This document shows positions 27,606 through 36,229 of a stretch of DNA of 64,000 nucleotides, one piece after another. Under the pieces are notes generated by a model. It did no database searches and was not told the DNA's origin. It saw only the letters and a list, made by a program, of their open reading frames with translations. The DNA comes from Aquirufa beregesia (GTDB lineage: Bacteria > Bacteroidota > Bacteroidia > Cytophagales > Spirosomataceae): assembly GCF_011090385.1 (NCBI RefSeq), contig NZ_SEWW01000003.1, positions 62,001 through 126,000 on the forward strand, written 5' to 3'. A program made the translations under genes and the position numbers. Position 1 is the first letter of the stretch. Each line of letters opens with the position of its first letter.

Positions 27606-29111
27606 TTATTCAACTACGTTAGGAACTATCCATTGAATAGTCCCTGGAATAGATTCATTATGTAATCGGTCCAAAGCTGTTACAACAAAACCTGTACCCG
27701 ATTTGATCCATTTCGGATCAATTATTATTTGTTTCTCTGATCCCTTATAAATAATGTTTTCTGCTTTATCCAAAGGTTCAATGTCATCTTTTTGAATCCG
27801 ATATACTAAGTAATAGCGAGGAGGGTCATTGTCCAAACTTGGTTCTCCTTCTTTCCATCGTAAAATCCACTGATCTTTTTGCTTGGCTAAGTTCACTTGA
27901 TGGGGTGCCGTGGGTGCTATACTATCTAACCACAACATAGGTGGAACCAAGGCAATATGCTCAAAATGCGTCGTTCGTAAACTATCCCTCCAGCCTTTGG
28001 TATTTTGACTAATCTGGCGGGAACTGAAATAGATGGCTCCTTGAACTTTAGGTAAACTTCTGGAAATGCTTAATTGTTTGGACAACTCACTAGGCGCCCA
28101 TAAATCACTCAAATGGTAGGCTGCATGACCTATGTAGATTGGTCTATCAAAACTATGTTCATTCCACCAGGTAGCCAATGCCTTGTAAGGTGCTACCCGA
28201 TGGGTCGTTCCCCAATACAATTGTGGCGCTAAATAATCCACCCATCCTTTTCTAATCCATAATTCTGTGTCGGCAAATAAATCATCGTAAGATTGTAAGC
28301 CTGCTCGGGTAGGAGATCCGTCTTCTTGGTCAATACTTTGATGCCGCCAAATGCCAAATGGACTAATGCCAAACTTTACCCTAGGCTTGGTCGACTTCAC
28401 TGTTTCGGCAATTTCCTGAATGAGCATATTGACATTTCTCCTTCTCCAATCTGACAGACTCTCTTCTGGGAATTTATATTGCTGGTAAGTTTTTTCATCA
28501 GGAATGGTGGCTCCCTTGACAGGATAAGGATAAAAATAATCATCAAAATGGACTCCATCCACATCGTAATTCTTGACCAAATTCTTGACCAATTCGGCTA
28601 TGTAATGGCGAACTTGAGGGATACCAAAATTGAGAATCAATTGACCATTGTAGGAAAATAACCATTCTGGATGTCGACGAGCCAAATGATCCGAACTCAA
28701 AATGGTTTTAGAGGACATGGTTGCCCGATTCAAATTTAACCAAGCATGAAATTCCATTCCTCGTTCATGACTTTGCTCAATCATGAATTCCATAGGGTCA
28801 TAATATGGACTAGGTGCCTGCCCTTGAAAGCCAGATAAATAGGTTGACCACGGTTCTGTGCTTTTGGCATATAGCGCATCTGCTGCGCAGCGAACTTGCA
28901 CAAAAATGGCATTCATGCCTGTTTGATGGTGTGAATCAATCAGGTCAATAAACTCCTCTCTTTGTTTAATGCTATTGTAGTTTCTGGCAGAAGGCCAATC
29001 GATGTTTTGTACGGTAGCTACCCAAACGCCACGCAATTCCCGCTTAGGGCTTTGGGCCACCAAGGAATGAATCAAAAAAAATAGAGCTAGAATTAAATAA
29101 GAACCCCTCAT
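27606..29111 (-). CDS. GHL10 (DUF187, YngK-like) family glycoside hydrolase
   Basis: A 501-residue secreted or envelope enzyme of the GHL10 family, TIM-barrel proteins related to glycoside hydrolases that probably act on peptidoglycan or surface glycans. A signal peptide ends near SLVAQ. The family start ELRGVWVATVQNIDWPS follows, then YDVDGVHFDDYFYP with the acidic active-site residues. A C-terminal beta-sandwich (about 395-500) resembles a fibronectin type III domain. It precedes the PaaE-like gene by 11 nt, though no functional link is evident. The natural substrate is unknown. Confidence 0.88.
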   Translation of the reverse strand: MRGSYLILALFFLIHSLVAQSPKRELRGVWVATVQNIDWPSARNYNSIKQREEFIDLIDSHHQTGMNAIFVQVRCAADALYAKSTEPWSTYLSGFQGQAPSPYYDPMEFMIEQSHERGMEFHAWLNLNRATMSSKTILSSDHLARRHPEWLFSYNGQLILNFGIPQVRHYIAELVKNLVKNYDVDGVHFDDYFYPYPVKGATIPDEKTYQQYKFPEESLSDWRRRNVNMLIQEIAETVKSTKPRVKFGISPFGIWRHQSIDQEDGSPTRAGLQSYDDLFADTELWIRKGWVDYLAPQLYWGTTHRVAPYKALATWWNEHSFDRPIYIGHAAYHLSDLWAPSELSKQLSISRSLPKVQGAIYFSSRQISQNTKGWRDSLRTTHFEHIALVPPMLWLDSIAPTAPHQVNLAKQKDQWILRWKEGEPSLDNDPPRYYLVYRIQKDDIEPLDKAENIIYKGSEKQIIIDPKWIKSGTGFVVTALDRLHNESIPGTIQWIVPNVVE

Positions 29112-29153
29112 TGAGGGCGCAATTTACCTATAAATGATGGAAATGTGCTAAGA

Positions 29154-29852
29154 TTAATTCTTTTCAATCGAAAATAAATAACCAACACCTTTTAATGTTT
29201 TGATGTAATATTCAGGAATTTTCTCCCGCAATTTACGGATATGTACGTCGATCGTTCTTTCTACTACATAGACATCAGAGCCCCATACTTTCTCCAATAA
29301 TTCATCTCGGTTAAAGACTTTGTTGGGGTTTTTGGCTAAGAATGAAAGTAATTCAAATTCTTTCTTGGGCAAAACCAATGCCTTTCCATCAAATGTAGCC
29401 GCATATTGCGTACGATTGATATGCAAGCCTCCAATATCGGTAACTTCTTGATTGTCTTCTATGGTTTCCCGTTTTAACATGGCTTTGATTCGACTCACCA
29501 AAGCTCTTGGCTTAATGGGTTTGATGATGTAATCATGTGCTCCAGCATCAAAGGCCGCCACTTCGGTATATTCTTCTCCGCGGGCTGTTAAAAATAGAAT
29601 AAGTGCATCTTTTAATTCTGGCATGGATTTCATTCGACGAGCCGTTTCAATACCATCCATGGCTGGCATCATCACATCCAAAATCACTAATTGTGGATTA
29701 AATTCTTGCGCAATCGAAATGGCTTCTTTTCCATCTGACGCTTTGGCTAACAAAAATCCCTCTTTCGCTAAATTATATTCCAATAATTCTAAAATATCAG
29801 GATCATCATCTACCAAAAGAATTTTTGTCGAATTGGCTGCGGGATGGCTCAT
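29154..29852 (-). CDS. OmpR/PhoB-family response regulator
   Basis: A 232-residue two-component regulator. The receiver domain (1 to about 125) has the acidic pair in LLVDDDPDI, the phospho-acceptor Asp in LVILDVMMPAMDG and the lysine in YIIKPIKP. The C-terminal winged helix (about 135-230) has FNRDELLEKVWGSDVYVVERTIDVHI, given here as a positional landmark near residues 185-210. It would bind promoter repeats when phosphorylated. No histidine kinase gene is adjacent, so the partner must lie elsewhere. PhoB of Bacteroidetes is very similar, but specificity to phosphate cannot be claimed. Confidence 0.92.
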   Translation of the reverse strand: MSHPAANSTKILLVDDDPDILELLEYNLAKEGFLLAKASDGKEAISIAQEFNPQLVILDVMMPAMDGIETARRMKSMPELKDALILFLTARGEEYTEVAAFDAGAHDYIIKPIKPRALVSRIKAMLKRETIEDNQEVTDIGGLHINRTQYAATFDGKALVLPKKEFELLSFLAKNPNKVFNRDELLEKVWGSDVYVVERTIDVHIRKLREKIPEYYIKTLKGVGYLFSIEKN

Positions 29853-29959
29853 GTGAAGAAATTAGTGAAGTGCTTTTAAAACTTGCTGCAAATATAGATA
29901 GGCCTATGTTACCAAATTATTAATTTTTTTCGACTAAATTTAATCATTAGCTTTGGTTT

Positions 29960-31036
29960 ATGGCGAAAGAATCTTCCTATATAGTCCGTTTAGCCTCTGT
30001 TTTGATTTCCATTTCCTTATTGGTTTTGGGATTGTACCTTTTGCAGGATTTACTGATTCTTTTAGCTGCGGCTTTAATTTTAGCCATGCTTTTACTGCCT
30101 TTGGCCTCTTGGTTAGAAAGTAAAGGGCTTCCACGCTCCGTTTCCATCGCTATTTGCCTCATCATTACCGTAGCTGCTATAGCTGGTGTTTTGGCGATTT
30201 TGACGGTTCAAATGATTGAATTTGCCTCAGATTGGCCTATTTTTATTAAAAAAGCGGAATCGTACATTTCTAGTTTACAGAGTTTTTTATCCAGAAATCT
30301 CAATATCTCGCGTAAAAAGCAAATGGTGGAAATCAGTAACCAAACCATCAATCTTTTAAAGAATTCAGGGGCCATTTTGACGACTACTTTTGGCACCATT
30401 ATTCATTCCATCACGACCATCATCCTAATTCCCATATTTGTTTTCTTTTTCTTGTATTATCGAAGTTTTTTTGCCCAATTTTTAGAAATGGTTTTCCCCA
30501 ATACTGAATCTCATATCTTGAAAGGGATTATGAGTAAAACAGGACAGGTTGTGCAAGGATATTTGGTAGGATTAATGGTGGTTATGCTTATCGTTTCTAT
30601 TTTAAATACCTTGGGTTTCTGGTGGATAGGGGTGGACTATCCTTACTTTTTTGGTATTCTAACGGGGCTATTATTGCTTATTCCTTATATAGGGATTTGG
30701 ATGGGGGCTAGTGGCCCTATTGTATTGAGTTTGATCGTGCTGAGCCCATCTCATGCGGTAGCAGTCATCGCTTGGGTCGCAGCAGTACAGTTTATAGAAG
30801 CGAATTTTATCACCCCCGTGGTGATTGGTTCCAAGGTAAGTGTTAATCCTATGGTGGCCATGCTAGCCTTACTGTTGGGGGAAATGCTCTGGGGGATCCC
30901 AGGTTTGATTTTGGCCTTGCCTTTGACAGCCATAGTCAAAGTAATCTTTGACTATGTACCATCATTGCAGGCATATGGTTATGTGTTGGGCGAAGCCCCT
31001 TCTCGCAAAAAGAAAGAAAAATTAGAGGGAGAGTAA
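29960..31036 (+). CDS. AI-2E family transporter
   Basis: A 358-residue polytopic membrane protein of the AI-2E/PerM family. Members export small molecules or ions, and the name from autoinducer-2 export does not fix the substrate. Seven to eight hydrophobic segments are visible, with a soluble loop at about residues 75-135. The conserved core includes PYIGIWMGASGPIVLSL and the C-terminal PGLILALPLTAIVKVIFDY. A TAGCTTTG box at 29948-29955 lies only 5 nt before the ATG, so a leaderless or nearly leaderless message is possible. Its 3' end overlaps the convergent LytTR gene by 15 nt. Confidence 0.9.
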   Translation: MAKESSYIVRLASVLISISLLVLGLYLLQDLLILLAAALILAMLLLPLASWLESKGLPRSVSIAICLIITVAAIAGVLAILTVQMIEFASDWPIFIKKAESYISSLQSFLSRNLNISRKKQMVEISNQTINLLKNSGAILTTTFGTIIHSITTIILIPIFVFFFLYYRSFFAQFLEMVFPNTESHILKGIMSKTGQVVQGYLVGLMVVMLIVSILNTLGFWWIGVDYPYFFGILTGLLLLIPYIGIWMGASGPIVLSLIVLSPSHAVAVIAWVAAVQFIEANFITPVVIGSKVSVNPMVAMLALLLGEMLWGIPGLILALPLTAIVKVIFDYVPSLQAYGYVLGEAPSRKKKEKLEGE

Positions 31037-31765
31037 TTCTTTGAATCGAATGGATTGTCTTCTAGAAATCTCGATTTTCTCTCCTTTACCTTGTAATGTT
31101 ACTTGTAAACCTCCAGAAAACCATGGCTCGATTTTTTCAATAAAATTGAGATTGATGATGTGTTTTCTGTTCGCTCGGAAAAATACTTTAGGATCTAAGC
31201 GGTCTTCCAAAGCATTCAAGGATTTCAATACCAAAGGTTTTTGATCATCAAAAAACAAGCGCACATAATTGCCCATGGATTCGCATAAACGAACTTTATC
31301 CAAGCGAACAAACCAGCACTTTTCCCCATCTTTCACAAATATTTGATCCTGTGCACTCAAATAATGCTGAGGAGAAACAGAAATCTGTTCAGGATGAGAT
31401 TTGGTTTTATTGGCTAATTGTTTTTCCAATTTTTGAATGCTTTCACTCAAACGAGAAAGTTCAATTGGCTTTAATACATAATCAAGGGCATTAACTTCAA
31501 AAGCCTTTAAGGCATATTCATCAAATGCCGTAGTGAAAATTACTTCAGGTAAATAGCCGTCCCATTCTTCTAGCCATTCAAAACCTGTTTTGCCAGGCAT
31601 TTGGATATCCAAGAAAATGACATCTGGGTGTAACTCTTCAATTAAGGCCCCAGCCTCATCCGTATTCGCCGCTTCTCCAATGACCTGGATATGAGGGAAA
31701 TTTTCTAATAATCGTTTTAGTTCGTTTCTAGCTAAACGTTCATCGTCGATAATAATAGCGTTCAT
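31022..31765 (-). CDS. LytTR-family response regulator
   Basis: A 247-residue LytR/AlgR-type regulator. The receiver (1 to about 120) has IIDDERLARNEL, the phospho-acceptor Asp in VIFLDIQMPGKTGFEW and DYVLKPIEL. The LytTR DNA-binding domain (about 145-245) contains the FRANRKHIINLNFIEKIEPW segment. It is encoded 30 nt downstream of its cognate LytS-like kinase, so the pair forms a complete two-component system. The regulon is unknown; such systems in Bacteroidetes often regulate neighbouring transport or envelope genes, and the overlapping AI-2E gene is the nearest candidate. Confidence 0.92.
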   Translation of the reverse strand: MNAIIIDDERLARNELKRLLENFPHIQVIGEAANTDEAGALIEELHPDVIFLDIQMPGKTGFEWLEEWDGYLPEVIFTTAFDEYALKAFEVNALDYVLKPIELSRLSESIQKLEKQLANKTKSHPEQISVSPQHYLSAQDQIFVKDGEKCWFVRLDKVRLCESMGNYVRLFFDDQKPLVLKSLNALEDRLDPKVFFRANRKHIINLNFIEKIEPWFSGGLQVTLQGKGEKIEISRRQSIRFKELLSL

Positions 31766-31795
31766 AATAGGGTTTATTTTGTAAAAACACAGGAA

Positions 31796-32833
31796 TTAAG
31801 GCACAAGATAAGGGATTATTAATTCGGCAATCACTTGATTTTTGTCGAAAGGTTTAAGCCTTAGTTGAGCGGTCTCTCCAAACAATATCTTCAAACGTGC
31901 GATGGAATTTTTTATCCCAACTCCTGTTTCACTTTCTTTGGTTTTGATGTTTCCTGGATTAATGACATAGGCATGTAACAAATTCCCTACTTTATGCGCC
32001 TGAATCAGTATGGTGCCTCCCTTGACCGAATGGGAAATTCCATGTTTGATGGCATTTTCAACCAATGTCTGCAAAATCATGGGTGGAACTTCTGCTTTTA
32101 AATGCTCTTTCGGAATTTGCACTTCCCAGAATAAACGATCTTCGTATCGGATTTTCTCCAAGGACAGATAATCCACAATGGTTTCTATTTCCTCAGACAA
32201 AGGAATCGTCTTTTTCCTTTCTGTCAATAAAGAACTTCGTAATAATTTCGATAATTGATTAATCCCTTTTTTAGCTTTATTCGGATCTTCTGTGATTAAT
32301 GCCCGAATACTATTCAGCGCATTGAATACGAAGTGAGGGTTCATTTGAGCGCGTAAGACCTTCCCCTCCGTTTCCTGAATGGTTCGCTCCAATTGGTCGT
32401 TTTGCCTTTCAATTTCTAATTTTCTTTGGGAGTATTGAAAGAAGAAATAAATCAACTGCCAAATTGCCAGAGGTTTCATGAAATTGAACAGGTATTGCAG
32501 GATGATGAAGGTATTTAATTTTACCTCATAATTTTCTTGCAATAAGGCGAAATCCAAGGGTAAGTTAAAGGCCAACAAAATGGCGGACATAGCCAAGAGC
32601 GCCTGAAGATTTCTCCTCAATAATTTAAAAAGAGGATAATTTTGCCATTGGTATTTTTGAGTAATCTGCTTGTATTGATGTGTCAATAAAATGGCCAATG
32701 AAATATTTCCCACGAATGCATAGAGCCATGCCCATCTCCATCCGTATTGCATGGTGTACAATAAAGCCTCATTGAGTGTCCAGGCAAACCAGCCGGAAAA
32801 TTGTAATACCCAATAAAGCTTTTGTCTCTTCAT
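31796..32833 (-). CDS. LytS-like sensor histidine kinase
   Basis: A 345-residue membrane kinase. Four hydrophobic segments (residues about 5-130) form the sensor. A short coiled coil around residues 135-155 follows, and then the His_kinase domain with the phosphorylated histidine in NPHFVFNALNS. The ATP-binding lid has LVENAIKHG and GVGIKNSIARL. It lacks a periplasmic sensor domain, so the signal is probably sensed within or near the membrane. It is followed by the LytTR regulator and preceded by a phosphatase gene ending 2 nt upstream, so the three may be co-transcribed. Confidence 0.92.
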   Translation of the reverse strand: MKRQKLYWVLQFSGWFAWTLNEALLYTMQYGWRWAWLYAFVGNISLAILLTHQYKQITQKYQWQNYPLFKLLRRNLQALLAMSAILLAFNLPLDFALLQENYEVKLNTFIILQYLFNFMKPLAIWQLIYFFFQYSQRKLEIERQNDQLERTIQETEGKVLRAQMNPHFVFNALNSIRALITEDPNKAKKGINQLSKLLRSSLLTERKKTIPLSEEIETIVDYLSLEKIRYEDRLFWEVQIPKEHLKAEVPPMILQTLVENAIKHGISHSVKGGTILIQAHKVGNLLHAYVINPGNIKTKESETGVGIKNSIARLKILFGETAQLRLKPFDKNQVIAELIIPYLVP

Positions 32834-32834
32834 G

Positions 32835-33476
32835 TTACATGGAATCTGGCAAGTGCTTCAGGTGTTCGGTCAAAGGTCCTTTTACCAATTTAAAAGCACG
32901 ATCTGGGTAAGAGTATTGTAAATGGTATAAGCAGAGATTGCTGTGAGCAAAATCATCCATTTTGTGAAGGGGTTGTTCAAACAAATGTGTCAATAAAACT
33001 CGCATGGCACGTCCGTGCATAGCAATCAAAATAGCCTGCTCTTCTGGACGCGAAAGGATTAAATCAACCACGGGTTTTTGTCTTTCCAAAACCTGCACGG
33101 GGCTCTCACCCTCCTCCGAAGGTACATGAATGTTCCCTTCTCGCCAAGTTCTGGTTAAATTTTTATAGTAAAGGTCGTCATCCGTGTTGGGCGACTTCCC
33201 CTCCTTATTTCCCCAGGATATTTCGTTCAATCCTGTATGTTGTTCCCAAGCAATTCCTTTTTTAATAAAGCCATCCACCGACTGGTGTGTGCGGATTAAA
33301 GCTGAGGTATAAATTTTATCAATGTATAAATCTTCATAATGATCAAAAAACGCTTGAGCTTGCTGACGTCCCAATTCATTCAAGTGGGCGTCAATGCCGC
33401 TTCCTTGCACCACCCCCATTCTGTTATAATCAGTTTCTCCGTGGCGAATTAGGTAAATGTCTTTAATTGGGTGCAT
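32835..33476 (-). CDS. Histidine phosphatase (phosphoglycerate-mutase-like) family protein
   Basis: A 213-residue member of the histidine phosphatase superfamily. The catalytic histidine is in LIRHGETDYN (residues about 10-19), the second catalytic histidine in AMHGRAMRVLL, and the acid residue in LNEISWGNKEG. These enzymes hydrolyse phosphate monoesters or act as broad cobalamin- or sugar-phosphatases, and sequence alone does not decide between them. It lacks a signal peptide. It is the first gene of a likely transcript with the LytS/LytTR pair (gap of 1 nt). Confidence 0.88.
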   Translation of the reverse strand: MHPIKDIYLIRHGETDYNRMGVVQGSGIDAHLNELGRQQAQAFFDHYEDLYIDKIYTSALIRTHQSVDGFIKKGIAWEQHTGLNEISWGNKEGKSPNTDDDLYYKNLTRTWREGNIHVPSEEGESPVQVLERQKPVVDLILSRPEEQAILIAMHGRAMRVLLTHLFEQPLHKMDDFAHSNLCLYHLQYSYPDRAFKLVKGPLTEHLKHLPDSM

Positions 33477-33543
33477 AAAAAAGGCGAATTGAGATTGGAA
33501 TTAGTAAATTATTGCGAATTTTAGGCACAAAAATACGAAATAT

Positions 33544-33963
33544 ATGTTTAATACATCCATCACTTCAGAACAACTAAATAGCTTCAGTAAAGGCAATATG
33601 ATTGAGCATCTGGGAATTGAATTTTTAGAAGTTCATCCAGAATATTTTACGGCTCGTATGCCCGTAGATCATCGTACCAAACAACCCTTTGGGCTATTGC
33701 ACGGTGGAGCATCGGTGGTTTTAGCGGAAACCATGGGGAGTATCGCCACCATGCTTGTGGCGAAAGATCCTGCTACCATGAAAGCCGTGGGTGTGGAGAT
33801 TAATGCCAATCACCTCAAAGCCGTACGTGAGGGTTGGGTGATAGGGACATGTTCCCCCATTCGGATTGGTAGGACCATGCATGTGTATGATATTAAGATT
33901 CACAATGAGCAAGGTGACTTAGTCTGTGTAAGTAGATTGACGGTGGCGATTTTATCGGCTTAA
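33544..33963 (+). CDS. Hotdog-fold acyl-CoA thioesterase (MenI/PaaI-like)
   Basis: A 139-residue hotdog thioesterase. The signature GLLHGGASVVLAETMGSIAT (residues about 46-65) has the catalytic acidic residue of the EntH/PaaI/MenI group. The MenI enzymes hydrolyse 1,4-dihydroxy-2-naphthoyl-CoA in menaquinone synthesis. An isochorismate synthase gene lies 2.3 kb downstream on the same strand, which makes that role attractive but not proven. No signal peptide. A second hotdog protein at 46075-46524 is only distantly similar. Confidence 0.85.
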   Translation: MFNTSITSEQLNSFSKGNMIEHLGIEFLEVHPEYFTARMPVDHRTKQPFGLLHGGASVVLAETMGSIATMLVAKDPATMKAVGVEINANHLKAVREGWVIGTCSPIRIGRTMHVYDIKIHNEQGDLVCVSRLTVAILSA

Positions 33964-33994
33964 AAATTTCAAAATTTGTTCTAAATGTAATGAG

Positions 33995-34462
33995 ATGAAA
34001 ACAAGTAGGTTTTTGTGCTTATGTATACCCATACTTACTAGTTGGATACTGACTTCCTGCAGTCAACAGGCTTCTCGAGCTATCGTGGGTACCTGGGAAA
34101 TAGCCCATTTGAAAATTACTATGCTGAGCTTTAAGAATACAGATAGTACGCAAAACATGGAAGTGTTAGGTAAGGATTGGGAGGTGAAAATGAAAGCCAA
34201 AAATATCCAGACTACTTATGCTGCCGATGGTTCCTATCATTCTTTGCATCGAAATCTTCAAGGAAAGACCACCTATGACCCAGCTGGTACCTGGAGGATT
34301 ATTCAAGATACCTTGATCATTCAGGATACCATTCCTAAGCGCATCACCTATAAGTTTAAATTCAAAATCAAGAAAAATCAAATCGAGTATTGGGGAGTTG
34401 AGGATTTTGACCTAGATGGAAAAGTAGATGATCAGTATTACAGTAGGCAAGTGAAATTATAA
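33995..34462 (+). CDS. Lipocalin-like lipoprotein
   Basis: A 155-residue predicted lipoprotein. The signal peptide MKTSRFLCLCIPILTSWILTSC ends at a lipobox with Cys22. After it, IVGTWEIAHLKI resembles the start of lipocalin-like beta-barrels of Bacteroidetes, and repeated beta-strand patterns continue to the end. It lies 31 nt after the thioesterase gene on the same strand but has no obvious pathway link. Ligand and function are unknown. Confidence 0.7.
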   Translation: MKTSRFLCLCIPILTSWILTSCSQQASRAIVGTWEIAHLKITMLSFKNTDSTQNMEVLGKDWEVKMKAKNIQTTYAADGSYHSLHRNLQGKTTYDPAGTWRIIQDTLIIQDTIPKRITYKFKFKIKKNQIEYWGVEDFDLDGKVDDQYYSRQVKL

Positions 34463-34526
34463 GCCATACGGGGGAACATATTTGTAAGAAATAGAGTTTT
34501 AATTTCTTAATCCCAATTGAATAGAC

Positions 34527-35516
34527 ATGCCTAAAATCCCTATTTCCGTATTGGAACTTGCCCCTATTCCTCAAGGGGGAAATGCAGCTACTGCCATTGA
34601 AAGGACGGTGGAAATAGCACAACATGCAGAGACCTTGGGTTTTCAGCGGATCTGGTTGGCCGAACATCATAACATGGAGTTTATCGCTAGTTCAGCTACC
34701 TCCGTTTTGATAGGTCATGTCGCAGGAAAAACATCCCATATTCGGGTGGGTTCTGGTGGAATCATGTTGCCGAATCATAGTCCATTGGTTATAGCCGAGC
34801 AGTTTGGAACTTTGGCATCCATGTACCCACATCGGATAGATTTAGGTCTAGGGCGTGCCCCAGGAACAGATCAAATGACAGCCCGGGTGTTGAGAAGGGA
34901 TAACATGGATACGGCCTATCATTTTCCTAAAGATGTGGAGCAATTGCAATTGTATTTTAGTGAAGAAAATAGCTTGGCTCAAGTAAGAGCTTTCCCCGCA
35001 GAAGGTATCGAAGTACCTATTTGGATTTTAGGATCGAGTACGGACTCCGCCTATTTAGCTGCTAAAATGGGCTTGCCTTATGCATTTGCTGCCCATTTTG
35101 CTCCCGCACAATTTCGCGCCGCCATCGATATTTACCGAAAGAATTTTATCCCTTCCGCACAATTGAGTCTCCCCTATGTGATGGCTTGTGTCAATGTAGT
35201 TGGAGCGGATACGGATGAGGAGGCCGCTTTTCTCCGCAGTAGTTTAATCCGTATGTTTGTGGGTATCATTACTAACCGCCGAGTACCCTTAGCGCCTCCG
35301 GGACCCTTCCCTGAAGAGTATCAGATTCCTGAAATTAGGGCCATGGCAGATAAAATGCTGGCCTGCAGTTTTTATGGCAGTCCTGAGACCTTGCGTACGC
35401 AAGTGGGGAATTTTATCGAAGAATCGGGGATTGATGAATTAATGGTGGCTACCTATATTTTCGATGGGGAAAAGAAAAAGCAATCGTATACCATATTGCA
35501 TGATGCTTTGGCATAA
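34527..35516 (+). CDS. LLM-class flavin-dependent oxidoreductase
   Basis: A 329-residue bacterial-luciferase-like monooxygenase of the YhbW/MsnO8 group, which uses reduced FMN and O2. Typical landmarks are [12 protein letters not shown] near the start, IWLAEHHNM (residues about 43-51) and [17 protein letters not shown]. No signal peptide. A flavin reductase gene follows 83 nt downstream in the same orientation, and this could supply FMNH2 to it (inference). The substrate is unknown; the group includes many uncharacterised monooxygenases. Confidence 0.9.
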   Translation: MPKIPISVLELAPIPQGGNAATAIERTVEIAQHAETLGFQRIWLAEHHNMEFIASSATSVLIGHVAGKTSHIRVGSGGIMLPNHSPLVIAEQFGTLASMYPHRIDLGLGRAPGTDQMTARVLRRDNMDTAYHFPKDVEQLQLYFSEENSLAQVRAFPAEGIEVPIWILGSSTDSAYLAAKMGLPYAFAAHFAPAQFRAAIDIYRKNFIPSAQLSLPYVMACVNVVGADTDEEAAFLRSSLIRMFVGIITNRRVPLAPPGPFPEEYQIPEIRAMADKMLACSFYGSPETLRTQVGNFIEESGIDELMVATYIFDGEKKKQSYTILHDALA

Positions 35517-35599
35517 ATGGGGTTAAAAGGAAAATCATTTTTTCTAAGCTCTTTTTCTACTTTCAAATTTTACCTGCATTTCTGTTCATAAACGAGTAT

Positions 35600-36139
35600 A
35601 TGAAAAAAAAGATTTTTGCCATTGTGGGGAGTGCCAGTTCAAACTCTTCCAATTTGAAATTGCTTCAATATGTGAAGACTCAATTTTCTAGTGATTTCGA
35701 AGTAGAAATCTTTGATCAATTGGCACAAATACCTCATTTTAATCCTGAGCAATCTCAAGTGGATCCACCCATTTCAGTGATAGAAATTCGTAATCGGATT
35801 TTGATAGCCGATGGAATTATGATTTGTAGTCCCGAATATATTTTTAGTATTCCCAGTGTGTTGAAAAATGTATTAGAATGGTGTGTCGCCACCACTGTTT
35901 TTTCAGAAAAACCGACTTGCCTAATTACTGCTTCTGCTGATGGAAAGATGGGAGATGAAGAGTTAAGGTTAATCATGAAAACGCTCAATGCAAACTTCAC
36001 CGTGGAAACAAGTCTCCTGATTTCAGGAATTCGGGGGAAGTTGGATGAGGAAGGAAATCCATTGGACTCTGATTTGAGGGCCAATTTGAAGAGTTTAATC
36101 CATAAATTTGAAACACTTCTAACAGAATCGATGAATTGA
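35600..36139 (+). CDS. NADPH-dependent FMN reductase family protein
   Basis: A 179-residue flavodoxin-like NAD(P)H:FMN reductase. The FMN phosphate loop is IVGSASSNSSNLKLL (residues about 7-21). ICSPEYIFSIPSVLKNVLEW contains the conserved SPEY and flavin-ring contacts. Such enzymes reduce FMN, quinones or chromate. Located just after the LLM oxidoreductase, it plausibly forms a two-component system with it. The start ATG at 35600 is unambiguous. A short gap separates it from the isochorismate synthase gene. Confidence 0.88.
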   Translation: MKKKIFAIVGSASSNSSNLKLLQYVKTQFSSDFEVEIFDQLAQIPHFNPEQSQVDPPISVIEIRNRILIADGIMICSPEYIFSIPSVLKNVLEWCVATTVFSEKPTCLITASADGKMGDEELRLIMKTLNANFTVETSLLISGIRGKLDEEGNPLDSDLRANLKSLIHKFETLLTESMN

Positions 36140-36229
36140 AACCCTATTTTGAAAATGGAGCAAAAATCTCATCCATAATCAGCCTACCCTAATCTTAATT
36201 TTTTAACTTTGATATGCCAATTATACAAC

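Noticed and set aside
29154-29852. Naming the PhoB-like regulator phoB
   Set aside because: The domain order fits, but no kinase, pst genes or pho boxes are linked, so the specific name is not supported.
36209-36229. Upstream TTG start of isochorismate synthase
   Set aside because: ATG at 36230 gives a normal family N-terminus, and the seven extra residues have no support.
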